NCBI RefSeq assembly: GCF_037975245.1
Contig: NC_092577.1
Coordinates: forward strand, 1,296,001 to 1,360,000
Length of the DNA: 64,000 nucleotides
Reading direction: 5' to 3'
DNA from: Apostichopus japonicus
Taxonomy: Eukaryota; Echinodermata; Holothuroidea; Aspidochirotida; Stichopodidae
In this document: one piece after another, positions 1 through 10,500 of the stretch
Layout: each line of letters starts with the position of its first letter
Numbering within the stretch: position 1 is the first letter of the stretch
Made by a program: the position numbers and the translations under genes
The notes under the pieces: generated by a model
The model's database searches: none
Told to the model about the DNA's origin: nothing
Seen by the model: the letters and a program-made list of their open reading frames with translations, nothing else

Positions 1-515
1 CACAACCACCAACACTTTCTTAAAAGAAAGGAGGAATCTGCCTTCTTTGCAACAACTTTGTCCCAAATTGTATATGTAAACTAGACATCACCCAGAAAGG
101 CTTTCGATATTTAATTTTGACCAGTGGTTCAATCTTAAAAGGCATGATGACACACTGGGTTGTGTTTCATGTCTAACATTGTATAATAAACCCATCAGTT
201 CTACATGGAACTAACAAGATTGAGATTCCAATGAGAGTCTAATGTAGAAAACATACACTGTAAATGTGCACTACGTTTTTAAATGAAATTAAAGACTACA
301 GCACCAGGTATAAGGCAGGGAGGGGTGGGGGTGGGGACCTGTCCGGTGTTGTAAAACATACTTTATAACGTGAAACTGATTCCCTAACTTTGTTATGCTT
401 TTTATTTTCATCCACAAGTTGTTCCAAATTCTGTAAATAGTAGATGCAACATGTCGATTACTAGGTTTATTTATATCCACACCTTCAATCTACGGTAAAC
501 GTTTTGCTTCCATAG
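1..515. other. intron of the serine protease gene, nothing else identified
   Basis: No exon, RNA gene or recognisable repeat was found here. The stretch ends in a 3' splice site (TTCCATAG at about 508-515) that opens the next protease exon. The protease exons carrying His57 and Asp102 must lie left of the window. A short G-rich run sits at 318-341. Confidence 0.5.
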
Positions 516-1402
516 CTGGGGTCGCCAGCAATGAACTCTACGAGGCAGAGATTCCGTTCTATGACAGGAGTCGATGCGAGCAGCAATTCTTCATCGTCGG
601 GATAACTCAAACACAATTCTGCGCCGGTATTTCCGGAACAGATGTACCAGATGCATGCCAGGTATGGATATATTACTTAATCATAATCCATAACTCATTA
701 ATCCACTCGTCAGTTGCAAGCACAATGATTGTTTCTTTTCTTTTGCTTTTTGATGTTTTTTTTTCAACAAAAACTACTTTCCATTACATGATTAACAGCT
801 AAGGCAGTGGACTTGTGATGTAAGGATTACAGGTTCGAGCCCTGGCCAGATCATTGGATTGTGTCCTTGGGCAAAGCACTTTATCTCCATTGCCTCTCTT
901 CACCCAGGTGTATAAATGGGGACTTGCGAGGTGACTTGTAAATATAGTTGCGTGCGCCGGTTTGTGGCTGCACCCCAGAAGAAGTCCCCCAGGATACACA
1001 TGGCCGTGGTGCCCCAGGAGAGATTGTTTGAATTGCGCACACTTTGGTGTGTAGGTGTGACAAGTTACCAATGACCAGGGTTAAGTACAGCGCGGCGAGA
1101 CTTTATTTTAAGTTGCTAAGAACTGTAAATTATTATTATTATTAACTTCAGTTGTCTGTGGCATCACTCCAAGTCAAAAAGATCACATTACCCATCCTCT
1201 ACCTCATGCTGTGACTCTCCTCTCGTTTTAACAGGGGGACAGCGGTGGTCCGTACATGTGTTACAATCAAAACACGGACTCGTGGACCGACGTGGGTGTC
1301 GTCAGTTACGGCATCGGGTGTGGATCGGGGACCACTCCCGGCGTATATACCAGGATATCACAATATAGAGACTTCATCAACAGTACTATGAATAGTAACT
1401 GA
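516..1402 (+). CDS. trypsin-like serine protease (S1 family), C-terminal two exons, 5' end outside window
   Basis: Exons are 516-661 and 1235-1402, joined in phase 0 (CAG|gtatgg ... acag|GGG). The stop codon TGA is at 1400-1402. The encoded product is the C-terminal half of a chymotrypsin-fold protease. It contains FCAG, then DACQGDSGGP with the nucleophile Ser195. The Asp six residues earlier (position 189) predicts cleavage after Arg/Lys. SYGIGCG and PGVYTRIS follow, with Gly at 216 and 226, which leaves the S1 pocket open. Four of the usual cysteines (168, 182, 191, 220) are visible. His57, Asp102 and any signal peptide are not in the window, so the N-terminal architecture (digestive trypsin, clotting-type or mosaic protease) is unknown. 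The family call is secure; the specific role is not. Confidence 0.9.
786..1100 (+). mobile_element. tRNA-derived SINE in the protease intron
   Basis: The unit opens with a tRNA-like head. A degenerate A-box region (GCTAAGGCAGTGG) is followed by an excellent B box, GGTTCGAGCCC, at about 831-841. A body follows with GTCCTTGGGCAAAGCACTTT and CACCCAGGTGTATAAATGGG, motifs that recur in marine-invertebrate SINEs. It ends near GGTTAAGTACAGCGCGGCGAG and a short ATT microsatellite tail at about 1129-1144. It lies in sense orientation inside intron 662-1234. The spurious open frames on the opposite strand are explained by this element. Target-site duplications were not resolved. Confidence 0.7.
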
Positions 1403-3876
1403 GGCCTCGGCTTGAATGAGGAAACTAATCTTGTTTGACGTCTTTCAACAAAATGCTCTATTCCTAACCTAAAGGACTACATACACTTTACTCCCAATCT
1501 CTCTGCCCGGCAACATATAAAGTCACATAAAGGGCATTTTAGTGAAGAGACATGCAGCGATACAACTCACTTTAAATATTAATTTCCTTTTCTTGAGTGA
1601 GTGGGATGAAAGTGGGATGGGGTGGGGGTGGGTGGAAGAGGTTTGGAGAGGAGAAAAACTGGTCAATTAAAAGAATTGAGCGGTTTCAAAAGAAAATCCA
1701 ATGAAATTTAATTTTAATAAGAAATATATGAAAAATTATAAATAGATATCTTTTTTTCTTTCATTCAATAGATTCACTATTTCATCCTTTTATTTTTACT
1801 TCTTTGATTTAACTTTTCCAAATTTTTCATCTTTTCAACTAGTACTTAATCAGTCTTGAATCAAACCTTTACAAAATTTGGCATTTAAATTTATTATGCA
1901 ATTATTAAGAACCAACTCTTTCCTGTCTGGTTTCTGAGAAATATTTCAATTTCTCAATATCATTACTTATTTTAAAAAGTGACCATCTTCAAGTTGAATA
2001 TCATTCTTTTACAACTTTAAACTCGGGGGTCTTTTGGGAACCTACTTTTTCAATTCTTGATGTTGAAGAGGGGGAAGGGGTACACCCTTAACTCTCACCC
2101 TCCCCCTAGACCCACTTCTGCCAACTCTGTGACAGAACAGAGGGAGTGGACCAAGAGTATACACCCCTCCCATGCCCCTCTAAGTCTTCTCCACTCTGCT
2201 TTTAGTGGAAACATTGCAAGTTTATTGGCTCAGTTTCTGCACAGCATCTTCAAGATAAATTTCTTGATCTGGTTTTCCATTTTCTTAATTTAATACAACG
2301 TACAGAAGTTACAGGAATAAATCAAAATCCATATGTAAAAGTCAGAATATATGAATTAATTATTATTTCCTTGGTTGGAACTATAAATGAATTGTTGACT
2401 ATGTTTGTAAGGTTATTTTAAAAACAAATTATATCTCTACAATTAAAGCAAAAATCCTTCGTAACCACAATTTGTCATGTAGATATTATTTCTTTCATTC
2501 TTCCATTTTTTTGATAAGATTCACCAGAATTGAAGAAACTATCTAAGATTTATCTTTTATGTCATATTTTCATTCACTGGTCATCAGCTAAAGTTCTTCT
2601 TAAATTTTTTAAAAGTTTTGTTCACAAACGTAACAGATTATAATAACCATGTGATGAAAATTCTTGCAGTAAAATGTATATAAATATTAAATATATTAAA
2701 TTGCAATATGCAATATTTACATTCCTTGCTTACATTATATCTTATTTTGAATCTGCTATATCTTATTAAGTTATTATACAATTCAGTACAATCAGTCACT
2801 ACACATCAGCAGTTGTCTCAAACTTTAAACATACAGCTTTAGTCATTACTAATGCTCTTATAAGATTTTTTCTTCTCGATGGTCTGCCATTTTATTTAGT
2901 TCTGAAACATTATGATTTGTTCATGCCTCGGAGTTTGGGGATAAATGCTGTTTGAAGTGACCATTATGTCACCCTCTAGCAATATTTGGGGCCGGAATGG
3001 ATAAACATTTTCATGTGTCTTTTGAATGAACAAGAGATAGCATACTCATAATTTAATATGTTGGAGCAATGTGTCGAATTTAGCTGGATATTTGGGATAC
3101 CTTCACCTGTTTTCTTAGTCCTGGGCTATTCCAATAGACATAAGAGGCTAGAGGCCCTCAAGGGACCCAAAGGTCCAGTGGCCCATTATGGGGACCTGAA
3201 GTTGATGTTATCCAACACTGCCTTCTCTCTTTCTGTAAAGTGGGTGGTTGGGTGGGATGGGTGGGGAGAGGAGGAGCAAATGTTTCATGAACAAATAGTT
3301 TGACGTAGATGAGGATACAGTTTTGTCCACCAAACTGTATTATATATATTTTCCTCCTGTGTGTGTATTCTACAGGTTGAAACATAATTTAAACTGAGTT
3401 ATCAATGCATTCATAAAAATTCAATGTAAATTATTACTTAGAAATTAATACATTAGTTATCTTAAACTAATTCGCACAATCAAACTGATCTTTCCATTAA
3501 ACATGATATTCCTGAAAGACTTAGTCATAAATAGGTGATAGCTTTATAATCTTGTCCAGTAAAGTCAACCCTTTGAAACTTTCCCCTCCATATACCCCCC
3601 CCTTCTCTCCATCACACTCCCCTGGGCACCCATCCTCCTCCAGCCCCAGTTGTCGGTCATGATATTAGTCAACCATATTCAAAATGACCACTGAGGTTAA
3701 TTTCTGCAGTTTTCAGACAGAAGTTGTACATGATGTTGACTTGAGTTGCTAACTTACAAGAAAAGTCATATTCGACAGACTTCCATTAACATTACCAAGC
3801 CCGCTGGAAATGAACTCTATTAGTATATTAAGTGATTGTGTATAAAATCACTGAAATGCAGTTAATTTAAACGTTT
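1403..3876. other. AT-rich intergenic spacer between protease and methyltransferase genes
   Basis: I saw no convincing exon here. Open frames of 75-81 codons at 2057-3385 have no recognisable domain and sit in low-complexity AT- or CCC-rich sequence. G-rich runs lie at 1611-1637. The two neighbouring genes converge on this spacer. Confidence 0.5.
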
Positions 3877-3882
3877 TTTATT
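3877..3882 (-). terminator. polyadenylation signal AATAAA for the methyltransferase gene
   Basis: The + strand reads TTTATT, which is AATAAA on the minus strand, about 105 nt after the stop codon at 3983. The distance suits a short 3' UTR. Confidence 0.5.
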
Positions 3883-3918
3883 GTGCTGATCCCATCCATC
3901 TCAAAACATTTGAATAGA

Positions 3919-3960
3919 TGTGGGATGGGTGCAGGAGGGTGGGGGAGGAGGAGCCGGGTG
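3919..3960 (+). other. G-quadruplex-prone tract just 3' of the methyltransferase stop
   Basis: Runs of three or more G (GGGATGGG, GGAGGGTGGGGG, GCCGGGTGGG) occur within about 40 nt on the + strand, between the stop codon at 3983 and the putative poly(A) signal at 3877. On the gene strand it is C-rich. The pattern fits the G4 rule; any function is speculative. Confidence 0.4.
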
Positions 3961-3982
3961 GGAGTATCACAAAATTGTATCT

Positions 3983-5023
3983 TTAGTTCAGCACATTGTT
4001 CTTATCCTTGCGTTCCATACCCTCGACTACTCTGTATATATCAGGGGTAACCTTTAATTTGTATTTAACGTCAATCATACCAGGGTACGGTTGAGTGGCC
4101 AGGGTTCCACACCTCTGAATACTTGGAAACCCATTTTCGACCAACGGGTGGGTTGCGGTGACAAGGAGGAGCCGATCAAAGAATTCAACTTCCTCCCCCT
4201 GGTATTTTAGCATGCCTTCCGTCAGCTCGCGTATACCTGTGGTAATCTGTGCCCTGCTTATAGCTTCCATCTGGGGAGGAAACTGTTCTCTTAACATAGC
4301 CAACCATTTAACTTTCGGCATCACTATGGGTAGTGTCTCGATATCCCATTTCACGTCCACGTGAACAGCCTGTAAATGTTTAATAATTTTAGCATAAGGC
4401 TCCTCTGAGTCATCGGTCACGAACTTTTTATTCGCCTCAGTAAACATCGGTAATGTACTCATAGGACCCGGTCTGTGAATAATCAACAAACGGCCCAGCG
4501 GCGCTAAGGTTCGTAGAATATGAGAAAACGTTTGGGACGGATTTGTGAAGTGTTCCACGGAATCTTTCAACAAAATTTTATCAAACGGTGCTGGTTTATC
4601 TTTGCCTAAACTTTCAGCTAATTGTCGGAAATATTCTTCAGCTCCCACGTGTGAGATACGAAATGGAAGTAATTTCTGTCCCGGCGTCTCTTCGTAGTGT
4701 ATTAACCCCGGAAATATATTAACCATGGGTTGCAAGAGACAGAATTTCTCCTTGATTTTCTCCGCGAGACTGCCTTTATTTGAGCCAACGTAAGCGAATC
4801 TCTCGTGTGTATCTAGTTCCAGATGTTTGTGTATCAACTTGAACATGGCGTCCTCGTACGCGTCTCCGAAGCTATAACTTTCCTCCAGCCGATATTTCGG
4901 TATATCCAACTGATTTTGCCATTTTTCAGTCACCACGGAAAATGGTGGTGGGCTGTCTGGTAACACAAGTTCGCGTGTATTCGTCCTTGCATGTGTTCCT
5001 CTTTTAGTTGTCGACGATATCAT
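3983..5023 (-). CDS. class I SAM-dependent methyltransferase-like protein, single exon, 346 aa
   Basis: This is one uninterrupted reading frame with normal codon use and no intron, unlike its neighbours. Residues about 76-90 (FAYVGSNKGSLAEKI) fit motif I, the S-adenosylmethionine-binding loop, in a divergent form without the usual GxGxG. Residues 147-159 (FDKILLKDSVEHF) match motif IV/post-motif II of type 11 methyltransferases. Residues 170-182 (LRTLAPLGRLLII) fit the following strand-helix unit. A later WLAMLREQF segment (240-248) resembles the C-terminal lid of small-molecule methyltransferases. The first 45 residues are polar and have no signal peptide, so the protein is probably cytosolic. 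The substrate cannot be deduced. I recognise the fold, not the subfamily; the altered glycine loop leaves open a loss of catalytic activity. The first ATG of the frame is used. Confidence 0.75.
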   Translation of the reverse strand: MISSTTKRGTHARTNTRELVLPDSPPPFSVVTEKWQNQLDIPKYRLEESYSFGDAYEDAMFKLIHKHLELDTHERFAYVGSNKGSLAEKIKEKFCLLQPMVNIFPGLIHYEETPGQKLLPFRISHVGAEEYFRQLAESLGKDKPAPFDKILLKDSVEHFTNPSQTFSHILRTLAPLGRLLIIHRPGPMSTLPMFTEANKKFVTDDSEEPYAKIIKHLQAVHVDVKWDIETLPIVMPKVKWLAMLREQFPPQMEAISRAQITTGIRELTEGMLKYQGEEVEFFDRLLLVTATHPLVENGFPSIQRCGTLATQPYPGMIDVKYKLKVTPDIYRVVEGMERKDKNNVLN

Positions 5024-5340
5024 GTTTAGTATAAATTGAAGATGATATATCTGCTTTAATTAAAAACAAATTTACCTAGCAGATGTAAAAGTACTATGTA
5101 ATAAATACCTTTATGGCTAATTACTGTAAAGCTGCAGTAACTTATGCGAACATATTCACAGTAGGTTCATGTCACATAGATACCTCCAGCTTAGTCCTCT
5201 ACAGTGATATATCCAAATTAATTAGACACAACGGCCGGCGAACAGAATTGACATCTATTCCGAGAAATTGAACTTCACAACAATTAGCTCCAGTATTACG
5301 TACATACAAGGGTAATATCCATTGACCGGCACATCAGACA

Positions 5341-5351
5341 CTATATATAGG
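5341..5351. promoter_or_regulatory. palindromic TATA box upstream of the methyltransferase gene
   Basis: The sequence CTATATATAG is its own reverse complement, so it can be read on either strand. On the minus strand it would place a start near 5313 and give the methyltransferase a 5' UTR of about 290 nt. On the plus strand it could start a transcript near 5373 with a possible donor (AAAG|GTAACC) near 5529. I favour the minus-strand reading because a gene is there. Confidence 0.4.
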
Positions 5352-5359
5352 CCAGCTCT

Positions 5360-7028
5360 TGCATTCAAACAAAGAGAATAAATATTCCAGCCGTTTTAGA
5401 CTTCTTCCACTTCGACTATATCTGCATTCAGTCTACTAACGCGGGATCCATCGAGTTCATCACAAACATAAACTAACCCCAAACGCTACCGTGCTGCAGT
5501 GTGTCTTAGTCGCTTAGGGAAACAAGAAAGGTAACCAATTCTGAAATTACTTCCTTCAGTCCTTATCCACTTTGGAATTTAAGATGACCAAGTGAAACAA
5601 GTAGGCCTAGTAACTTAATCTGTAAATGAGCTCGACAAGTTACTGCCTTCGTAACCAAGTTTGTCAAACAGATTTAAACAGTCCACCGATTCAATATCGC
5701 AGTTCACAGTGATCTAGTTCCGTAAACACATTACACAGTTGACACTGGTGTTGATAAAAATCGACTTTTTCTTGTGTTAGTCTTTTCAACAATGTTTACA
5801 ATGCCACACAAAGGGAACATCGCGCATGTAAAACCTAACTGATCGATGATCTCGTTGCCATGGTAGCAGGACGCTCGTTACTCGTCTGAGCGGCCGTGTG
5901 TGTCATAGTGAGGTGCTGCCGGATGTTCATAAATAAATGAGCACAGTTCGTGGAAGTTACATACATCAAGGGGGTCGTTAAGGTCGCAAGAGAAAAGAAT
6001 AACCCATCATAAATTTATCATTACGATGCCATGAGTTTATATATATAGTTGCCGTTATTATGATCGAACTACAGAGCTATAAAACCACGGTTGTCTGCAT
6101 GGAACAATATAAACCTACTTTACACAAGTAATATACGGTTTTCAATGTAAAATCAGGAATATTGATAAGTACACAAATATTATGACTAATTAAAATCAGG
6201 AAAATTAATAAGTACACAAATATTATGAAAATTGAATAAGGGTCCCCCTTCGCCCCCCCCACCCTCGGCTACGCGCCTGCGCAGTACTGTCGTTAAGAGA
6301 TACTGTAGGAAAGTAGACTAGGAGAGATACCGACCTCTTTTATAGGCAAAGAAATATCATTGTTGACTGGATAACCGCTACAATAATAATTATAAAAAAA
6401 AATAGTAAATGATTACTCCATGCAAAACCCATATACAACATAGAGAAGAAGGGGACCTGTTTGTATTTTATTTTCAGCGAGATCAGCTTACTGATTATGT
6501 CAAATCTTCTACAAATTTGCAAAAATCACATCATCAGTTATTCCGGCATATGTTGGTTTATGAAGTTCAAGAAAAAGCATGAAACAAGTATGAGTTGTGG
6601 GTTCATAATGTTCGACCATGAACAAACGTTAGCATATCAAAATGTAGAATTGCCAAAGAAGTTTTCCGTATTAAACGATGAGTTTAGACAAAAGTTTAGT
6701 ATTAATAATATGCCATTGTTCAAGACCCAATTAGACCACACCTTCATTTGCCGTTGCCCCTTCTATTAAAGTTCATTTCCCACCTAAATCAACCTATTTT
6801 AATCATGTCAGTTCACCTAATGAATCGCATCTTTATTCTCTGATGTTGTTCATATATGAAAAACACAGTCAAATGAATGGAAGCCCATTGGCCAAACCCC
6901 TCTCGAGAAAGCAAGCTTGTTCTAATACTGCGATATCAAGGTTTGACAATTATTCAATAAGTTATTTGGGATGGTATCTACTGCCAAAGTAGAGCTGAAC
7001 AAATAAATGAATAATAATATAAATATAA
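5360..7028. other. intergenic spacer between divergent methyltransferase and SRA genes
   Basis: No exon was recognised. A diverged direct duplication of about 40 bp occurs at 6150-6230 (AATCAGGAA...AAGTACACAAATATTATGA twice). The 102-codon frame at 6461-6769 shows no known domain and is not called. Confidence 0.45.
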
Positions 7029-7204
<176 letters not shown>

Positions 7205-7307
7205 AAATATTTTTTACTTGATGAGTAAATGTGAATGGCTCTAATGTACTCCCGTAGATTCGGCCCCTGGATTGCTTTCGTGCATGCGTATTTGTTGTGA
7301 AGTTACG

Positions 7308-7319
7308 TTCCCGCGAAAA
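7308..7319. promoter_or_regulatory. E2F-type site upstream of the SRA-domain gene
   Basis: The sequence TTCCCGCGAAAA contains the E2F core (GCGGGAA on the opposite strand) in a nearly symmetrical setting, 210 bp before the start codon at 7529. UHRF-family genes are known S-phase E2F targets in vertebrates, so the site is plausible as the cell-cycle control element. This is inference from sequence only. Confidence 0.5.
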
Positions 7320-7528
7320 CAGCACATGTACGCTTTTACATGCTTATATCGTATGCGATGTATAGCTGGGCTTTAAATCCTAGGCTTAGGTCAGATCCCA
7401 ACCAACACAATTAGTACTGGCCGCACAGAAATTCATGACTGACTGTCACGATAAGGTCTCTGCACATTTACACTGCTACAAAATCTTATGCTAGTTATTC
7501 AAGTAGTACCTTAATTTCTGTGTACAAA

Positions 7529-10500
7529 ATGCCTGCCGAATTATCATCATACGAAAAACAGAGGCTCAAGAACATAGAAGAAAACCGACGGGTTTTGACC
7601 GAGCTTGGGCTCTTCAAAAGTGTAAGTTCGACATATAGTACTACTAGGCTAGTACTAGTACTATAGTACTAAAGGGTTTAACTTCATTTAGCCTAATTCG
7701 TAAGTTTAGGTAACTTTGGCTAAGTGTGAAGCCTAGAACTTTAGAAAGCCTAACCTATGTTGTTTTGTAACAATGAATCCTTTTAAGTTTAGGCCTATAT
7801 GTATGTTTCATTTACTCGGCAGTCTGTGACTAAACTAGCCTTATAAATTGTACGTCACTCATAAGTCATATGACTTTCCCTTTACTTTTGGCCAATGATG
7901 TATCTCCTAAACAGTGACAGTTTAACAAGTTTGAAAAGTTAGGTGTCGGTTACGTGTGAAAAAGTAGGTGACAGCAACACCTATCCTTCCACAAGGCCTA
8001 ACATTAACTTAAGCCTAGCCCCTCGATCTTTTCCATTATGTGACTCAATCATGTCTATGTAGCTGTTCAGTTTAGAACGTTGGCTGATAAAAGAGAGAGC
8101 TTAACATTTTTGCAAGCATTTCTAATGTCTAACTACTTGAACACCAACTATTATATTTGCTTGTAGGGTGTAGGCCTAATTTTAATGGTAGGCTAATTCA
8201 TGTTAGTGTTTACTTATATCCAGCTGTTGGAAGGGATGTCACCTGAAAGTAAACTGATTGTTAACCACCTTTTAATTTACGCAGTTTGTGGCACCACCCA
8301 GAAAGAAAGTCATCAAGAAGGCCGTGAAGAGAAAGCGTGAATCCCCAAAGCTTCCATCGAATTCAGAAAGTATCATTCCAAAAGAGGGTGCTGTTGAAGC
8401 CGGAAGTAACTTTGAAAGCGGACGTCGTAGGTCTAGGAGGCTTAAAGGACAGGTTTGTTATTTAATTAATGCCGGTGTTTGACATGTTCACTAGTTTAGC
8501 CAATCTAAACATTGAGAAATTGGACCAGCCGGAGTTGGTAGGGTTAGGGAGAGAGGGGTAATGGGAGGGGTGTCTGTGAATGCATGCATAGCTAAATACA
8601 TTACAATGTTTTGTGTCAGGGTGCTCACAGTTTGTGTTAACAAAATCTGGAAAACGACCTTCCTGACATGAATAAACTATCAATTGATAGAGAGGACGGT
8701 TGGGGGGAGGGGAGGGGGTTAGGGTTTGAAGAATGTGATGAAGGGTGGGGAAAATGTGTGAAGAAATGTAGTTAATACAATGTGTCAAGAAGATTCTCCA
8801 AGTATGGACGAATCATCCAATTTTCAATGTCAAACATATCAAATGATTGGAAACTTTAGATATTTACAAAATCTGTTTATTCTACATTGTTGTTTTTTGA
8901 TTGATTTATTTTCATTATGATTGTCATCTTTAATGACGGTAGTCCTGCTCAGTGCAGAAGCACTGCTTTCCAGAGGAGCCCTCAATTTGTTGAATAAAAC
9001 ACAAATAAAAATGGTAATTTAGAATTGGTCCATGGTTCATGACATATATGTATGTCAGTTCGTTCGATGGTTTAACCGTAGCATGTAAACCAACAGACTG
9101 AAATAACATACATAGAGATTGACATGTAAGACGTCTTATGTAACACACAATAACTTTTATTTTTTGCAAATTAAACAAGTCAGTATTCCAAATTATGGTA
9201 TAGGCTTAACTAGGCCTACTGTTAAGTATCCTAACAATTGTACAAAATGTATTGTTACAGATTGAGTTACAACGTCACTGAATATGTTTGTGTAAACAAA
9301 AAAAGAATTAATAAATAAGATGTCGGCAGTTGGTATTTAGGTAGCCTGAAAATTTGAGGGAGAATAAGTGCCACGTTTGGGCATCATTGTTTTTTTTAGG
9401 TTGCCATAGAGGGCTCCCTACCAGATGCGGAGGAAACACTACCTGATGAAGATTACAGACCGACTCCAAAGAAGGTACCGAGAGAAAATTTCTTTGGAGC
9501 CATCGATGGTAATAATATTTTTTTATTTACTGTTATTATGTATTTACTGTTCTTCAGTTTCATTGATTTTGTGTTGACTGTTAAATGGTCCTGGATACAG
9601 GAACCTCCGATCTTAGTCATGTTGGGTTTTCCTGCTTCCCGTAAACTTGGCAGTTCAGTTTTGTGTAATCTACTAACCTTCTCATTTATTACAGGGATTG
9701 AAGTTGGAACTACATGGGATATGCGCATATATTGTTCGGCAGATGGCGTCCACCGTCCTACCGTAGCTGGTATCCATGGTAGCGAGGAGGGATGCTACTC
9801 TCTTGCACTCTCTGGAGGCTATGAAGATGATTTAGACTTTGGAGAATACTTCACCTATACCGGGGAAGGTAGGTGTAACCTTGGTAACTTCAATAATCAA
9901 TATAATGTCATTTGTTTGTTTACTTGGGTATCAATAATATCAATAATCTGCCAAAGTAGTATAGTGCCCTCTCTTGTACTGCCAGATACTCTAAAATGTT
10001 GCATTGTTTTATTTTTGCTAACAATAGGAGGAAGAGACCTGAAAGGAACCAAGATGAAACCCAAAAATCTACGGACGGCTCCTCAGAGTAAAGACCAATC
10101 TCTGACCAGAGGTAAGTAGCATTGTAGTAGGAGAAGATCGTAATATCAGATCAAACTTAAAGAATCGAGAGAGAGGGGTGGGGAGGGGTGGTGTTGGGAA
10201 AGATGGTACACATCACCCTGCATAACTGGAAGCCTAATATCTCTTGGATATAAGCCATTTGTGGCCACAAACCAAGACCTCCCCTAAGCAACCGCTTGAG
10301 GCTGTCGTCCAATCAAATTGGCATATGCCACTGTCTGTTCGAAGCTAGTGGTTGCATAATACCTATACATTCAATGATCATCCAGATTGCTGTGAATAAT
10401 GTTGCAGAGACTGGACTAACGTGTATGTTGTTAGTGTCTGTATGTTTGTGTGTGTTGGGGGATGGGGAAGGGGGTAGGGGAGGGGTGGGTGTAGATAGAC

